Below are positions 15,360-23,737 of a DNA stretch of 64,000 nucleotides, in pieces. The stretch spans positions 1 through 64,000 of the forward strand of contig JALFNS010000037.1 of assembly GCA_022773945.1 (NCBI GenBank), given 5' to 3'. The position numbers and the translations under genes were made by a program. How positions within the stretch are numbered: the first letter of the stretch is position 1; each line of letters opens with the position of its first letter. The DNA is from Clostridiales bacterium (GTDB taxonomy: Bacteria > Bacillota > Clostridia > Peptostreptococcales > Anaerovoracaceae). The notes under the pieces are model-generated. The model was not told where the DNA came from, ran no database searches, and worked only from the letters and a program-made list of their open reading frames with translations.

Positions 15360-15800
15360 ATGAGTGACATAAACAAAGAGATAAAAACAGTGGTTACGGA
15401 CGGTCAGGACCTGGAGGAGAAGGCTGAGAAGCTGAAGGCTGACGGAGTTGAGGAGGTCAGGGTTGTCGTAAATACTTTCAACTATACCAGATATTCGCAG
15501 TCCAACGACGGCAAGGAGCTGCAGCCTGTAATCGACGGGATAAACAAGGCAGTGGGACTGGGCCTCGGAATTCGCCTGGAGGTAGGACTCAAGGAAGGCT
15601 TCAACGACGATGAAATCCTCGATTTTCTCCAGCTGGCGCTGCTCCACAATTACGATATAGTATTTCTGCCTACAATTGACTACGATATCATCAGGAAGGC
15701 TATGCCGGCGCTGCGTCAGGTCAAGGGCGACTTCGGCGATGTTGAAATGTTCAAGTATCCGATGGCCAAGGGCCGCATAGGCTTCATGAAGAACAGGTAG
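15360..15800 (+). CDS. MoaA-like barrel fragment lacking iron-sulfur cysteines
   Basis: A 146-residue protein that reads like the middle of MoaA (GTP 3',8-cyclase). It has DLEEKAEKLKADGVEEVRV, then GINKAVGLGLGIRLEV, KEGFNDDEILDF (the MoaA GFNDDE motif), and a C-terminal KGRIGFM like MoaA's KGKIGF. The N-terminal radical-SAM CxxxCxxC is missing and the protein has no cysteines, so it cannot bind either iron-sulfur cluster. It is a complete gene with its own ribosome site, not an obvious pseudogene. It lies 7 bp upstream of a Fic-like gene. Function unknown; the MoaA relation is inference from motifs. Confidence 0.65.
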   Translation: MSDINKEIKTVVTDGQDLEEKAEKLKADGVEEVRVVVNTFNYTRYSQSNDGKELQPVIDGINKAVGLGLGIRLEVGLKEGFNDDEILDFLQLALLHNYDIVFLPTIDYDIIRKAMPALRQVKGDFGDVEMFKYPMAKGRIGFMKNR

Positions 15801-15807
15801 AGGGACT

Positions 15808-16554
15808 ATGGATTCGGATTTAAGAAGGTTAAGAGATACCCTTCACGGTATTCTCAGAGCAAATCCGGTGCTGGACAGAGCGTTGCACCGGGTTAACAGA
15901 ACCAATATGATCAAGTGCGCCCTGATAGCACGCAGCGAGAATCATGCGGATATCTCCGTATCGGGAATACTCGAGGGAGAGCTGGATCCGGATGTGGCAC
16001 TTGGAGATTATACATTCATCGAGAAAGCGCAGAACCTTGTCGGCGCGCTTTACAGCAGCCTGTCCATGGGAAATTCCGTAGACAGAAACCTGCTCCTGAA
16101 CTGCAGCAGAACTCTCACGGGAAATCCTGATGCATATTTTCGCAAAGGCAATCCGGTGGTGTACACTTTCAATCATGTGCCGCCCCACTGTTCCGATGTG
16201 GACAGGGAGCTGGGCGGGCTCATAAGAAGAGTGTATGCCGGAGACATGGACAATGACCCTGTTTACAGAGCGATGATTCTCCATAACGGGATTATAGGAA
16301 TATGGCCTTTTGATGAATTCTCGGCGGAGATAGGACTTTTCGCCATGAATTACTTTCTCATGGAGCAGGGCTTTATCCCCGTTACGTTCGCTATGCCGCG
16401 AAAGGAGTATCTCGATGTAACAGGTGACAATCTCAAAGGCAGAAGGCAGAAGGAATTCTATTACACACTGAGAGAAGCTATAGAGGAGAAACTGGAAGAA
16501 GCGATTCAGGCCTGCGAACGTTACACAGGAGGCGCTTATGAGGATAAAACTTGA
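15808..16554 (+). CDS. Fic-fold protein with degenerate catalytic motif
   Basis: 248 residues. The central part follows the Fic fold: NHVPPHCSDVDREL before the active site, and FAMNYFLMEQGFIPV with PRKEYLD after it. The catalytic motif HxFxxGNGRxxR is replaced by WPFDEFSAEIG at residues 166-176, so the histidine, GNGR loop and second arginine needed for AMP transfer are gone. An SGILEG at residues 52-57 still fits the Fic inhibitory motif (S/T)xxxE(G/N). It is probably a catalytically inactive pseudo-Fic. It sits 7 bp after the MoaA-like gene and overlaps the AI-2E transporter start by 17 bp. Confidence 0.7.
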   Translation: MDSDLRRLRDTLHGILRANPVLDRALHRVNRTNMIKCALIARSENHADISVSGILEGELDPDVALGDYTFIEKAQNLVGALYSSLSMGNSVDRNLLLNCSRTLTGNPDAYFRKGNPVVYTFNHVPPHCSDVDRELGGLIRRVYAGDMDNDPVYRAMILHNGIIGIWPFDEFSAEIGLFAMNYFLMEQGFIPVTFAMPRKEYLDVTGDNLKGRRQKEFYYTLREAIEEKLEEAIQACERYTGGAYEDKT

Positions 16555-17788
16555 GAAACAGCATTATCAGTGGGGGATGACGGCATTCCTGGTTATATGT
16601 GCCGGTCTTGCCCTGTTCTTCATAATTCACCGTTTTGATGATGTGAAGGGTGCGGGAAGTCTGTTCGTGCAGGTGCTGTCGCCGTTTATATACGGACTGG
16701 TGATGGCCTATCTGCTGTGCCCTGTATACAACTGGACCGTGAGCAGATTCTACAGGCTTCTGAACAGAGGCAGCCGCAAATTCAGGCACGATATGACCTT
16801 CTCCAAGGCCATAGGGTCAATTGTGTCCCTTGCCGTTCTGGTTATAGTCATAACGGGCGTAATATGGATGATAATACCGGGTCTGATTGACAGTATAGTC
16901 AATGTCGTGGATCTGATTCCGTCTGCAATGACCACCCTGAGTGAATGGGTGAATGTTACCTTCCGCAATATTCCCGTGGCCAAGGAGACCATGGACGAGT
17001 GGATCAGCTATTTCACGCAGTTCGCTATGGATTTTGCGAAGGAAAAGATTCTGCCGGGCACCGAGTCTATAGCCATAGGCATTTCCACAACCATTATCGG
17101 AGCTGTCGGTGCTGTTATGGATTTTTTCATCGGCATAATAATATGCATGTACTTCCTCAACATCAAGGATACTCTGGCTGCTCAGGCGCGAAAGGTTATC
17201 GTGGCATTCTGCAAGGAGGAGACAGCACAGGAGATACTGGAAGGCGCTGCATATACAAACAGGACTTTCGGAGGCTTCATCAACGGCAAGATTATCGATT
17301 CCATAATAATCGGAGTCATCTGCTTCCTGTTCATGAGTCTCTTCGGCTGGGAGTACACGCTGCTCATCAGCTGTATAATAGGAATAACGAATATAATACC
17401 TTTCTTCGGACCTTTTATCGGAGCCATACCGTCGGCACTGCTTCTGCTCATGGTAAATCCTATGCATGCGGTGTATTTCCTTATATTCATTCTGCTGCTT
17501 CAGCAGTTTGACGGCAACATTCTGGGACCTAAGATACTGGGTGACACTACCGGACTTGCCAGCTTCTGGGTGCTCTTCTCCATACTTGTGGGCGGAGGAC
17601 TCTTCGGATTTGTGGGCATGGTGCTCGGCGTGCCGGTGTTCGCGGTGATTTACGCATACTGCTCCAGAGGGGTGAACAGGCGACTCAAGAAAAAGGGATT
17701 CTCGGATAATCTCTCCGACTACAGAGTGGACAGGTACCGGACCGGGGAAAGGAGAAAGAAAGATAAAGATGATACAGGAATTGAATAG
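16538..17788 (+). CDS. AI-2E family (PerM/YhhT-like) transporter
   Basis: A 416-residue membrane protein with about eight hydrophobic segments of the AI-2E exporter family. NIIPFFGPFIGAIPSALL, then DGNILGPKILGDTTGLASF and WVLFSILVGGGLFG, are characteristic. Members export autoinducer-2 or act as sodium/proton antiporters; the role here is not known. AGGAGG lies before ATG 16538, inside the upstream Fic-like gene. It overlaps murB by 20 bp, so it is part of one operon. The cytosolic C-terminus is rich in Lys and Arg. Confidence 0.88.
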   Translation: MRIKLEKQHYQWGMTAFLVICAGLALFFIIHRFDDVKGAGSLFVQVLSPFIYGLVMAYLLCPVYNWTVSRFYRLLNRGSRKFRHDMTFSKAIGSIVSLAVLVIVITGVIWMIIPGLIDSIVNVVDLIPSAMTTLSEWVNVTFRNIPVAKETMDEWISYFTQFAMDFAKEKILPGTESIAIGISTTIIGAVGAVMDFFIGIIICMYFLNIKDTLAAQARKVIVAFCKEETAQEILEGAAYTNRTFGGFINGKIIDSIIIGVICFLFMSLFGWEYTLLISCIIGITNIIPFFGPFIGAIPSALLLLMVNPMHAVYFLIFILLLQQFDGNILGPKILGDTTGLASFWVLFSILVGGGLFGFVGMVLGVPVFAVIYAYCSRGVNRRLKKKGFSDNLSDYRVDRYRTGERRKKDKDDTGIE

Positions 17789-19406
17789 CATTCTTCCTCG
17801 GGAAGCGATCAGGGAGAATGCACCAATGTCAGAATACACATCCTTCAGAGCCGGGGGAACGGCAGACCTGCTTGTTGAGCCGGAGACGGAGGAACAGCTG
17901 GAAAAAGTGCTCAAACTGCTCTACTCATGGAATGTTCCATATTACATTCTGGGGAACGGCTCCAATGTTCTCGTCAGAGACGGCGGGTACAGAGGCGTTA
18001 TTGTCAGACCGGGCAGCGGATTCAGCTACATAAGAAGAGAAGGCTGCAGGCTGGTTTGCGGCTGCGGAGTGCTGATGTCTGCAGTTGCCAGGGCGGCGGC
18101 CGAGGCGGGACTTGCAGGTTTCGAATTCGCATCCGGAATTCCGGGCAGCATCGGCGGTGCCGTGTTCATGAATGCGGGAGCCTACGGCGGAGAGATGAAG
18201 GATATTCTGGAGAGCGTCCGGGTGATTTCACGCCACGGAGACAGTGTGAAAACTGTAAGCGCCGAAGAGCTCAGTATGGGATACAGGCATACAGCGCTTC
18301 ATGAAAGCGGAGATGTGGTGATGGAAGTCACGCTGAAGCTTGAAGAAGGAGATTCCGGGGAAATAAGGAAGAAGATGGCCGAGCTCACGGAGAAGAGAAA
18401 CTCCAAGCAGCCGGTTAATTATCCAAGTGCAGGAAGCTTTTTCAAGCGTCCGGAGGGCTACTTCGCGGGCAAGCTCGTAGAAGATGCGGGATGCAAAGGC
18501 CTCACCGTGGGAGGTGCACAGGTTTCGACGAAGCACAGCGGTTTCGTGATAAACACCGGCGGCGCCACAGCTTCCGATATACTTCAGCTTAAGGATATAG
18601 TGACTGCCAGAGTTATGGAAAAGTTCGGAGTTAAGCTTGAGCCTGAAGTAAGGATAATCGGAGAAGAGATAAAAGAAAAAAAATACGAGATGATATTCGA
18701 TCTCCACACCCACACCACCTATTCACACGGCAAGGGTTCGGTGGAGGATAATGTGAGAGCAGGGATAAAAAAAGGCCTGGAATACATAGCAATATCCGAT
18801 CACGGACCGGGACATCTCTTCTATGGAATAAACAGGAACGATTTCGTCAACCTGAGAAATGACGTGGAGAAGATGAACGTCAAATATCCGAAGACAAAGG
18901 TGCGCCTCAGCGTGGAGGCCAACACCGTTCACGGCGGTAACGGGCTTGATATTCGTCCCGAGGAGTTCGGTGAATTTGATTTTATCATTGGAGGTTTCCA
19001 TTTCGGTCTATTCGGATGCAGCTCCATAAGAAACTGGCTGTGGAGTCACGGAATCAGAATCGGTGAGGAGAGCCTGAAGAGAAAGAATACCGAGATGATA
19101 GTAAAGGCACTGAGGGAGAACAATCTGGCGGTGCTTACTCATCCGGGAGACAAGGGACCTTTTGATATAGGAGAGATAGCCAGAGTATGCAGCGAGACGG
19201 ATACTCTCATGGAGATAAACTGCCGTCACGGACACCTGACGACCGAAGAAATCAGGGAGGCGGCCGAGGTTCCGGGAGTGAGATTCCTCATCAGCAGCGA
19301 CGCTCATGTGCCCGAGGCTGTGGGAATATTTGAGCCGGGACTTGAGAGAGCGCTCGAGGCGGGGCTGGATATATCCAGAATCGTGAACATCAGGGAGAAG
19401 AAATGA
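17769..19406 (+). CDS. murB: MurB fused to a PHP-domain phosphoesterase
   Basis: 545 residues in one frame. Residues 1-303 are type II MurB (UDP-N-acetylenolpyruvoylglucosamine reductase): the FAD motif YILGNGSNVLVRDGG, GIPGSIGGAVFMNAGAYGGE, and the catalytic serine region SAGSFFKRP. Residues 308-545 are a complete PHP phosphoesterase: DLHTHTTYSHG, ISDHGPGH, ANTV, LTHPGD and SSDAH carry the metal-binding histidines and aspartates. The join is at an A8 run (18676-18683); losing one A gives a stop at 18691-18693 that overlaps an ATG at 18690. So the fusion may be real, made by slippage, or a sequencing artefact. MurB makes UDP-MurNAc for peptidoglycan. Confidence 0.85.
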   Translation: MIQELNSILPREAIRENAPMSEYTSFRAGGTADLLVEPETEEQLEKVLKLLYSWNVPYYILGNGSNVLVRDGGYRGVIVRPGSGFSYIRREGCRLVCGCGVLMSAVARAAAEAGLAGFEFASGIPGSIGGAVFMNAGAYGGEMKDILESVRVISRHGDSVKTVSAEELSMGYRHTALHESGDVVMEVTLKLEEGDSGEIRKKMAELTEKRNSKQPVNYPSAGSFFKRPEGYFAGKLVEDAGCKGLTVGGAQVSTKHSGFVINTGGATASDILQLKDIVTARVMEKFGVKLEPEVRIIGEEIKEKKYEMIFDLHTHTTYSHGKGSVEDNVRAGIKKGLEYIAISDHGPGHLFYGINRNDFVNLRNDVEKMNVKYPKTKVRLSVEANTVHGGNGLDIRPEEFGEFDFIIGGFHFGLFGCSSIRNWLWSHGIRIGEESLKRKNTEMIVKALRENNLAVLTHPGDKGPFDIGEIARVCSETDTLMEINCRHGHLTTEEIREAAEVPGVRFLISSDAHVPEAVGIFEPGLERALEAGLDISRIVNIREKK

Positions 19407-20248
19407 AGATAATAATAGTTACAGGACTGTCGGGAGCAGGCAAGACACATGCTATGGACTGCCTTGAGGATATGGGGTACTATGCCATAGACAACATGCC
19501 ACCGGCCCTCATCAAAAACTTCATAGACATGGCGATGAGCGGCAAGGGCATAGACAAGGCCGCATTCGGAATCGATGTGAGGGGCGGAATACTCTTCGAC
19601 GACTTCAGGGCAGCACTGGAAGGTCTCAAGCAGGATGGAATCGATTACAAGATTCTCTATCTGGAGGCTACGGACAGGGCACTGGCGAGAAGATATAACG
19701 AAACACGCAGAGACCATCCCCTGGCAGAGGGACAGACTGTCGGCAAGGGAATCCGCCGGGAGCGAAAGAAACTGGAGGAAATACGAAAGGAAGCCGATTA
19801 TATTATAGACACTTCGAATCTTAAGACATCCCAGCTGGCGGCGGAAATAGAGAATATAGTGTCCGCCGGAGAGGATGAGAGAGTTTTCGTGGTGCGTGTC
19901 ATGTCCTTCGGGTACAAGAACGGAATGCCTGTATCTGCCGACATGGTGTTTGATGCGCGCTTCATACCGAATCCTTATTATGTGAAGTCCCTCAAGGAAC
20001 TCACGGGAAACGATTCCAAGGTGAGCAGCTACGTGCTCAAGCATGATGTGGCACAGCAGTTTATGGCGAGCGTAACCAGGATGATAGATGCGCTGATTCC
20101 CTATTACAGAAAAGAGGGTAAATACAGCCTGAACGTCTGCTTCGGGTGCACGGGGGGCCACCACAGATCCGTGGCACTGGCAAACGAACTGCAGAAACGT
20201 CTGACTGAGCTGGGCATCAGAACAACAGTATCCCACAGAGATCTATAG
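19403..20248 (+). CDS. rapZ: RapZ/YvcJ nucleotide-binding RNase adapter
   Basis: 281 residues. The P-loop GLSGAGKT is at the start, followed by DCLEDMGYYAIDNMPP, typical of RapZ. The C-terminal half has the sugar-binding domain ending CTGGHHRSVA, a motif that in E. coli RapZ binds glucosamine-6-phosphate. In Gram-positive bacteria YvcJ is tied to competence and cell-wall precursor control. It starts in an ATGA overlap with the PHP gene. The usual next gene yvcK/glmR is absent here. Confidence 0.92.
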   Translation: MKIIIVTGLSGAGKTHAMDCLEDMGYYAIDNMPPALIKNFIDMAMSGKGIDKAAFGIDVRGGILFDDFRAALEGLKQDGIDYKILYLEATDRALARRYNETRRDHPLAEGQTVGKGIRRERKKLEEIRKEADYIIDTSNLKTSQLAAEIENIVSAGEDERVFVVRVMSFGYKNGMPVSADMVFDARFIPNPYYVKSLKELTGNDSKVSSYVLKHDVAQQFMASVTRMIDALIPYYRKEGKYSLNVCFGCTGGHHRSVALANELQKRLTELGIRTTVSHRDL

Positions 20249-20251
20249 TGA

Positions 20252-20280
20252 TTGATTTAATCACCGACAGGTGTTAAAAT
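20252..20280 (+). promoter_or_regulatory. Sigma-A promoter for kce
   Basis: TTGATT, a 17-bp spacer and TAAAAT just after the rapZ stop, giving the kce gene its own start inside the rapZ-whiA cluster. Confidence 0.7.
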
Positions 20281-20315
20281 TATTTCGATGATTTTAGAGA
20301 AAAGGAGATATTGCT

Positions 20316-21149
20316 ATGGAAAAACTTATTATTGCTGCCTGCATTTGCGGCGCAGAGGTGACTAAGGAGCACAATCCTGCTGTTCCTTACACGGTGGAGG
20401 AGATTGTCAGAGAGGCCAAGTCCGCTTATGATGCGGGAGCTGCCGTTATCCATCTTCACGTGAGAGAAGATGACGGAACTCCGACTCAGAGCGCTGCCAG
20501 ATTCCAGGAGTGCATGGATGCCATCTACAAGGAATGTCCTGACGTTATCATTCAGCCGTCCACAGGCGGAGCTGTAGGAATGACAGACCTGGAGAGACTG
20601 GATTCCACAAACGTTACGCCGACACCGGAATTCGTAACCCTTGACTGCGGAACGTGCAACTTCGGAGGAGACGAGATTTTCGTCAATACTGACAACACCA
20701 TCAAAAATTTCGCGAAGATAATGCAGGAGAAGGGCATGAAGCCTGAACTGGAATGCTTCGACAAGGGAATGGTGGATATCGTTCTCAAGACTGCCGGACG
20801 CAAAGGCTATCTGGACATGCCTATGCATTTTGACTTCGTTCTGGGAGTGCAGATGGCAGCTACAGTGAGAGATCTGAGCTTCTGTGTGGATTCACTTCCG
20901 CCGGGATGCACCTGGACCGGATGCGCCATCGGCAAGGATGAATTCGCTATAGCTGCAGCATCGATTATAATGGGCGGACACGTGAGAGTAGGCTTCGAGG
21001 ATAACCTCTATCTCGAGAAGGGCGTTCTCGCCAAGAGCAACGGAGAGCTCGTAGAGAAGGTTGTGAGAATAGCTAAGGAACTGGGAAGAGAAATCGCCAC
21101 TCCTGATGAAGCCAGAGAGATTCTCAGCATACCGCCGAGAAAGAAATAA
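20316..21149 (+). CDS. kce: 3-keto-5-aminohexanoate cleavage enzyme family protein (BKACE)
   Basis: A 277-residue zinc enzyme of the beta-keto acid cleavage family. Zinc ligands HLHVRED lie near residues 46-52, IIQPSTGGAVG near 75-85, and MPMHFDFVLG carries further active-site residues. Closest to Kce of lysine fermentation, which swaps 3-keto-5-aminohexanoate and acetyl-CoA for acetoacetate and 3-aminobutyryl-CoA. The other genes of that pathway (kamA, kamDE, kdd, kal) are not in the window, so another beta-keto acid substrate is possible. AAAGGAG precedes the ATG. It has its own promoter and terminator and separates rapZ from whiA. Confidence 0.85.
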   Translation: MEKLIIAACICGAEVTKEHNPAVPYTVEEIVREAKSAYDAGAAVIHLHVREDDGTPTQSAARFQECMDAIYKECPDVIIQPSTGGAVGMTDLERLDSTNVTPTPEFVTLDCGTCNFGGDEIFVNTDNTIKNFAKIMQEKGMKPELECFDKGMVDIVLKTAGRKGYLDMPMHFDFVLGVQMAATVRDLSFCVDSLPPGCTWTGCAIGKDEFAIAAASIIMGGHVRVGFEDNLYLEKGVLAKSNGELVEKVVRIAKELGREIATPDEAREILSIPPRKK

Positions 21150-21168
21150 AACCCTAAGGAAAACATCG

Positions 21169-21200
21169 AACCGGAAGCCTCAGGTTTCCGGTTTGTTTTT
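21169..21200 (+). terminator. Intrinsic terminator after kce
   Basis: AACCGGAA pairs with TTCCGGTT over the loop GCCTCAGGT, then TGTTTTT. Confirms kce is monocistronic. Confidence 0.85.
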
Positions 21201-21233
21201 ACCCGATACAGAGCACACCGAGGAGAGTGTAAT

Positions 21234-22175
21234 ATGTCCTTTGCGACTGAGACTAAAAACGAACTTTCGAGAATCACACCCGAGAAGAAATGCTGCATGC
21301 TGGCTGAGATAGGCGGATTCATGCGTTTCGCAGGAAGCGTCGGTCTGGCCGGTCTGGGCAAGTTCAGAATATCCATGACAACGCCCCATCTGGCCGTGGT
21401 GCGTCATTACAAGGCGCTGATAAAATCATATTTTCAAGTGGATACGGAGATAGAGGCGGGTCAGGGAGAGGGCTTCGCCAGAGGCAAGTCCTACACGATA
21501 ACCATAGGCCCTGAAAACAACAGCGAGATGATTCTCAGAGAAGTGGGGATTCTCATAGTAAGGGAAGGATTCAATACCATAAGTGACGGTATCTACGAGG
21601 GTCTGGTGAGGACCAAATGCTGCCGAAAGGCATATCTGAGAGGGGCATTCCTGGCGGCGGGAACCGTCAGCTCGCCGGATAAGAGCTATCATCTGGAAAT
21701 AGCAGCGTCCACCGAGACACAGGCCAGGGATCTGAGAAGACTGATAAACACCTTCGTGGATATTTCCCCTAAGGTAATAGAGAGAAAGAAGGGATGGGGA
21801 GTTTACCTCAAAGCCAGGGAGCAGATTGCCGACACTCTGGCCATAATGGGAGCATCCTCCAAATTCTTTGAATATCTGGATGTGATTATGAGGAAGGATA
21901 TCTATACGAAAGCCGGCAAGGCGGAGCGGCTGGATCTGGCGAATATGGACAAGGCCCTGAAGGCCTCGGAGAAACAGAGGGCGGATATAATGAAAATCGC
22001 CGAAAAGAAGGGCCTCGACTATCTCTCGCCTAAGCTGAGAGAGGTTGCCGAGGCCAGACTGGAGCATCCGGATGTGGGCATCGAGGAACTGGGAAAACTT
22101 CTGGACCCTCCACTGAGCAAGTCCGGCGTGAACAACAGACTGAGAAGAATAAGTGAAGCGGCAAAGGAACTGTAA
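21234..22175 (+). CDS. whiA: WhiA sporulation/cell-division DNA-binding regulator
   Basis: 313 residues. The N-terminal LAGLIDADG-homing-endonuclease-like fold (SFATETKNELSRI, then GTVSSPDKSYHLEI) and the C-terminal helix-turn-helix (LEHPDVGIEELGKLLDPPLS, SKSGVNNRLRRI) are typical WhiA. In Bacillus it affects chromosome segregation and division; in Streptomyces it controls sporulation. AGGAGA lies upstream of ATG 21234. It is 2 bp from rlmD, so both are translated from one message. WhiA usually follows rapZ-yvcK; here kce stands between. Confidence 0.93.
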   Translation: MSFATETKNELSRITPEKKCCMLAEIGGFMRFAGSVGLAGLGKFRISMTTPHLAVVRHYKALIKSYFQVDTEIEAGQGEGFARGKSYTITIGPENNSEMILREVGILIVREGFNTISDGIYEGLVRTKCCRKAYLRGAFLAAGTVSSPDKSYHLEIAASTETQARDLRRLINTFVDISPKVIERKKGWGVYLKAREQIADTLAIMGASSKFFEYLDVIMRKDIYTKAGKAERLDLANMDKALKASEKQRADIMKIAEKKGLDYLSPKLREVAEARLEHPDVGIEELGKLLDPPLSKSGVNNRLRRISEAAKEL

Positions 22176-22177
22176 TT

Positions 22178-23665
22178 ATGAAAAAAGGACAGATAACAGA
22201 ACTCACAATAGAGGATATGAGCGCGGAGGGCGCAGGAATAGGCAGAGCGGTAACTGAGGAAAACCCCGGAGAAGGACTGGTAGTCTTTGTGCAGGGAACG
22301 GTGCCGGGGGATAAGGTTACGGCTGAGCTGACGAAGGTCAAGAAACGCTATGCCATCGGCAGACTCGTCGATGTACTGGAAGAATCCCCCGATCGCAGGA
22401 GTGAAGATGAGATATGCCCGTATCTCAGCCGCTGCGGGGGCTGTTCAATGGGTGCGCTCCGCTACGGCAGACAGGCTGCTCTCAAGGAACAGCAGGTGAA
22501 GAGCAAACTGGAGCACCTGGGCAAGGTGGACTTTGAGAAGGAGACAGTGTTCAATCCTATAATAACCTCGGAGGAAGTGGGTTACAGGAACAAGGCGTCA
22601 ATGGCTGTTTCAACCGGAGGATACATTACGGAGAAGGGCGGAATTCGCCGTCCTGTTCACGAGCCGAGGATAGGCTTTCGTGTGAGAAAGTCCCACGAAG
22701 TGGTGGATTGCGGATTTTGCAGGATTCAGAAGGATACAGTAATGGCGGCGGCAGAGGCTCTCAGGCGATTCATGGAAGAGGACGGAATCTGTTCCTTTGA
22801 CAGGCGCTGGGGCAAAGGTCTCATGGAGGCGATGACGGTCAGAACCGCCGAAGGAACAGGCGAGGTTATGGTCATCCTTCACATTCACGGCAAAGGAATT
22901 CCCGGAGCGCCGAAGCTGATTCGATATCTGGATGAATACATCTACGAGGCGGGCGGCTCGCTGGAGTCGGTGGCAATAAGGCGTCTTGACGGCAGTCACG
23001 GAGAGGAGATTCAGATAATCGCAGGGGCTCCTGTAATCATTGACGAAATACCTCATCCTGCTGACCCGGAAAGAGTGCTGACATTCGAGATTTCTCCGGA
23101 CAGTTTCTATCAGGTTAACAGCAGGCAGATGATAAACCTCTATGATAAGGTCAGGGGATATGCATTTCACGACGGGTGCGACAACCCGGTGATACTCGAT
23201 CTGTACTGCGGAATCGGAACCATCGGTCTCTATCTGGCCGACAGAGCCGAGGCAGTGCTGGGAATCGAAGTGGTTCCCGACGGAGTGCGCGATGCCAACA
23301 GAAACGCCGTTATCAACAGAGTGGTCAATGCCAGATACGTCTGCGCAAAGGCCGAAGAATTCATCCCGCAGGCTCTGGAAGGAACGTCGGGAGAGGATAA
23401 GGAGCTTGAGGAGCTTGTCGGCAGGGCCGACGTGGCAATACTGGATCCGCCGAGGGCCGGAGCAGGACGGGAGCTTCTGGAAGCCATAAGCCGGGCAGGC
23501 ATTGACCGGATAATCTACGTGTCCTGCGACCCGGCGACACTGGCCAGAGACATCGCATACCTGCGAGAAGAAGGCTACATCCTGAAGGAAGTCACCCCGG
23601 TAGACATGTTCTGCGAAACCGGGCACGTGGAGTGCTGCAGCCTCTTAGCGAGGTCGAGCCGATAG
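22178..23665 (+). CDS. rlmD: 23S rRNA (uracil-5-)-methyltransferase, RlmD/RlmCD type
   Basis: 495 residues. A TRAM domain comes first (ITELTIEDMSAEGAGIGR), then the iron-sulfur cluster motif CPYLSRCGGCSMG with a fourth cysteine near VVDCGFC, then a Rossmann methyltransferase domain (ILDLYCGIGTIGLYL), DPPRAG, and the catalytic cysteine in YVSCDP. It methylates U residues of 23S rRNA. The last 11 codons (ending CSLLARSSR) lie inside a 44-bp direct repeat that recurs 105 bp downstream, as if an insertion once replaced or duplicated the 3' end. The C-terminus is unusual for the family. Confidence 0.9.
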   Translation: MKKGQITELTIEDMSAEGAGIGRAVTEENPGEGLVVFVQGTVPGDKVTAELTKVKKRYAIGRLVDVLEESPDRRSEDEICPYLSRCGGCSMGALRYGRQAALKEQQVKSKLEHLGKVDFEKETVFNPIITSEEVGYRNKASMAVSTGGYITEKGGIRRPVHEPRIGFRVRKSHEVVDCGFCRIQKDTVMAAAEALRRFMEEDGICSFDRRWGKGLMEAMTVRTAEGTGEVMVILHIHGKGIPGAPKLIRYLDEYIYEAGGSLESVAIRRLDGSHGEEIQIIAGAPVIIDEIPHPADPERVLTFEISPDSFYQVNSRQMINLYDKVRGYAFHDGCDNPVILDLYCGIGTIGLYLADRAEAVLGIEVVPDGVRDANRNAVINRVVNARYVCAKAEEFIPQALEGTSGEDKELEELVGRADVAILDPPRAGAGRELLEAISRAGIDRIIYVSCDPATLARDIAYLREEGYILKEVTPVDMFCETGHVECCSLLARSSR

Positions 23666-23676
23666 GCGAAGAGCGA
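23633..23676 (+). repeat. 44-bp direct repeat, copy 1 (3' end of rlmD)
   Basis: Starts GTGCTGCAGCC and contains GTCGAGCCGATAGGCGAAG. It matches 23738-23781 at all but three positions and covers the rlmD stop codon. Confidence 0.8.
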
Positions 23677-23698
23677 GGTTAGAGATGCGCCTGCCAGA

Positions 23699-23728
23699 GG
23701 GGTCGAAATCTGTGATTTCGGGGACCCC
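23699..23728 (+). other. Hairpin between the direct repeats
   Basis: GGGGTC pairs with GACCCC and the inner GAAATC with GATTTC around a TGT loop; three G bulge on one side. There is no T-run, so it is not a clear terminator. It may be part of an integration remnant. Confidence 0.5.
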
Positions 23729-23737
23729 GGGACGGCG

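Noticed and set aside
16817-17914. Minus-strand 365-codon frame opposite the AI-2E transporter
   Set aside because: Composition is low-complexity (His, Tyr, Arg, Ser) and the plus strand carries an evident membrane protein.
22610-23626. Minus-strand 338-codon frame opposite rlmD
   Set aside because: Opposes a complete methyltransferase, no motif, no ribosome site.
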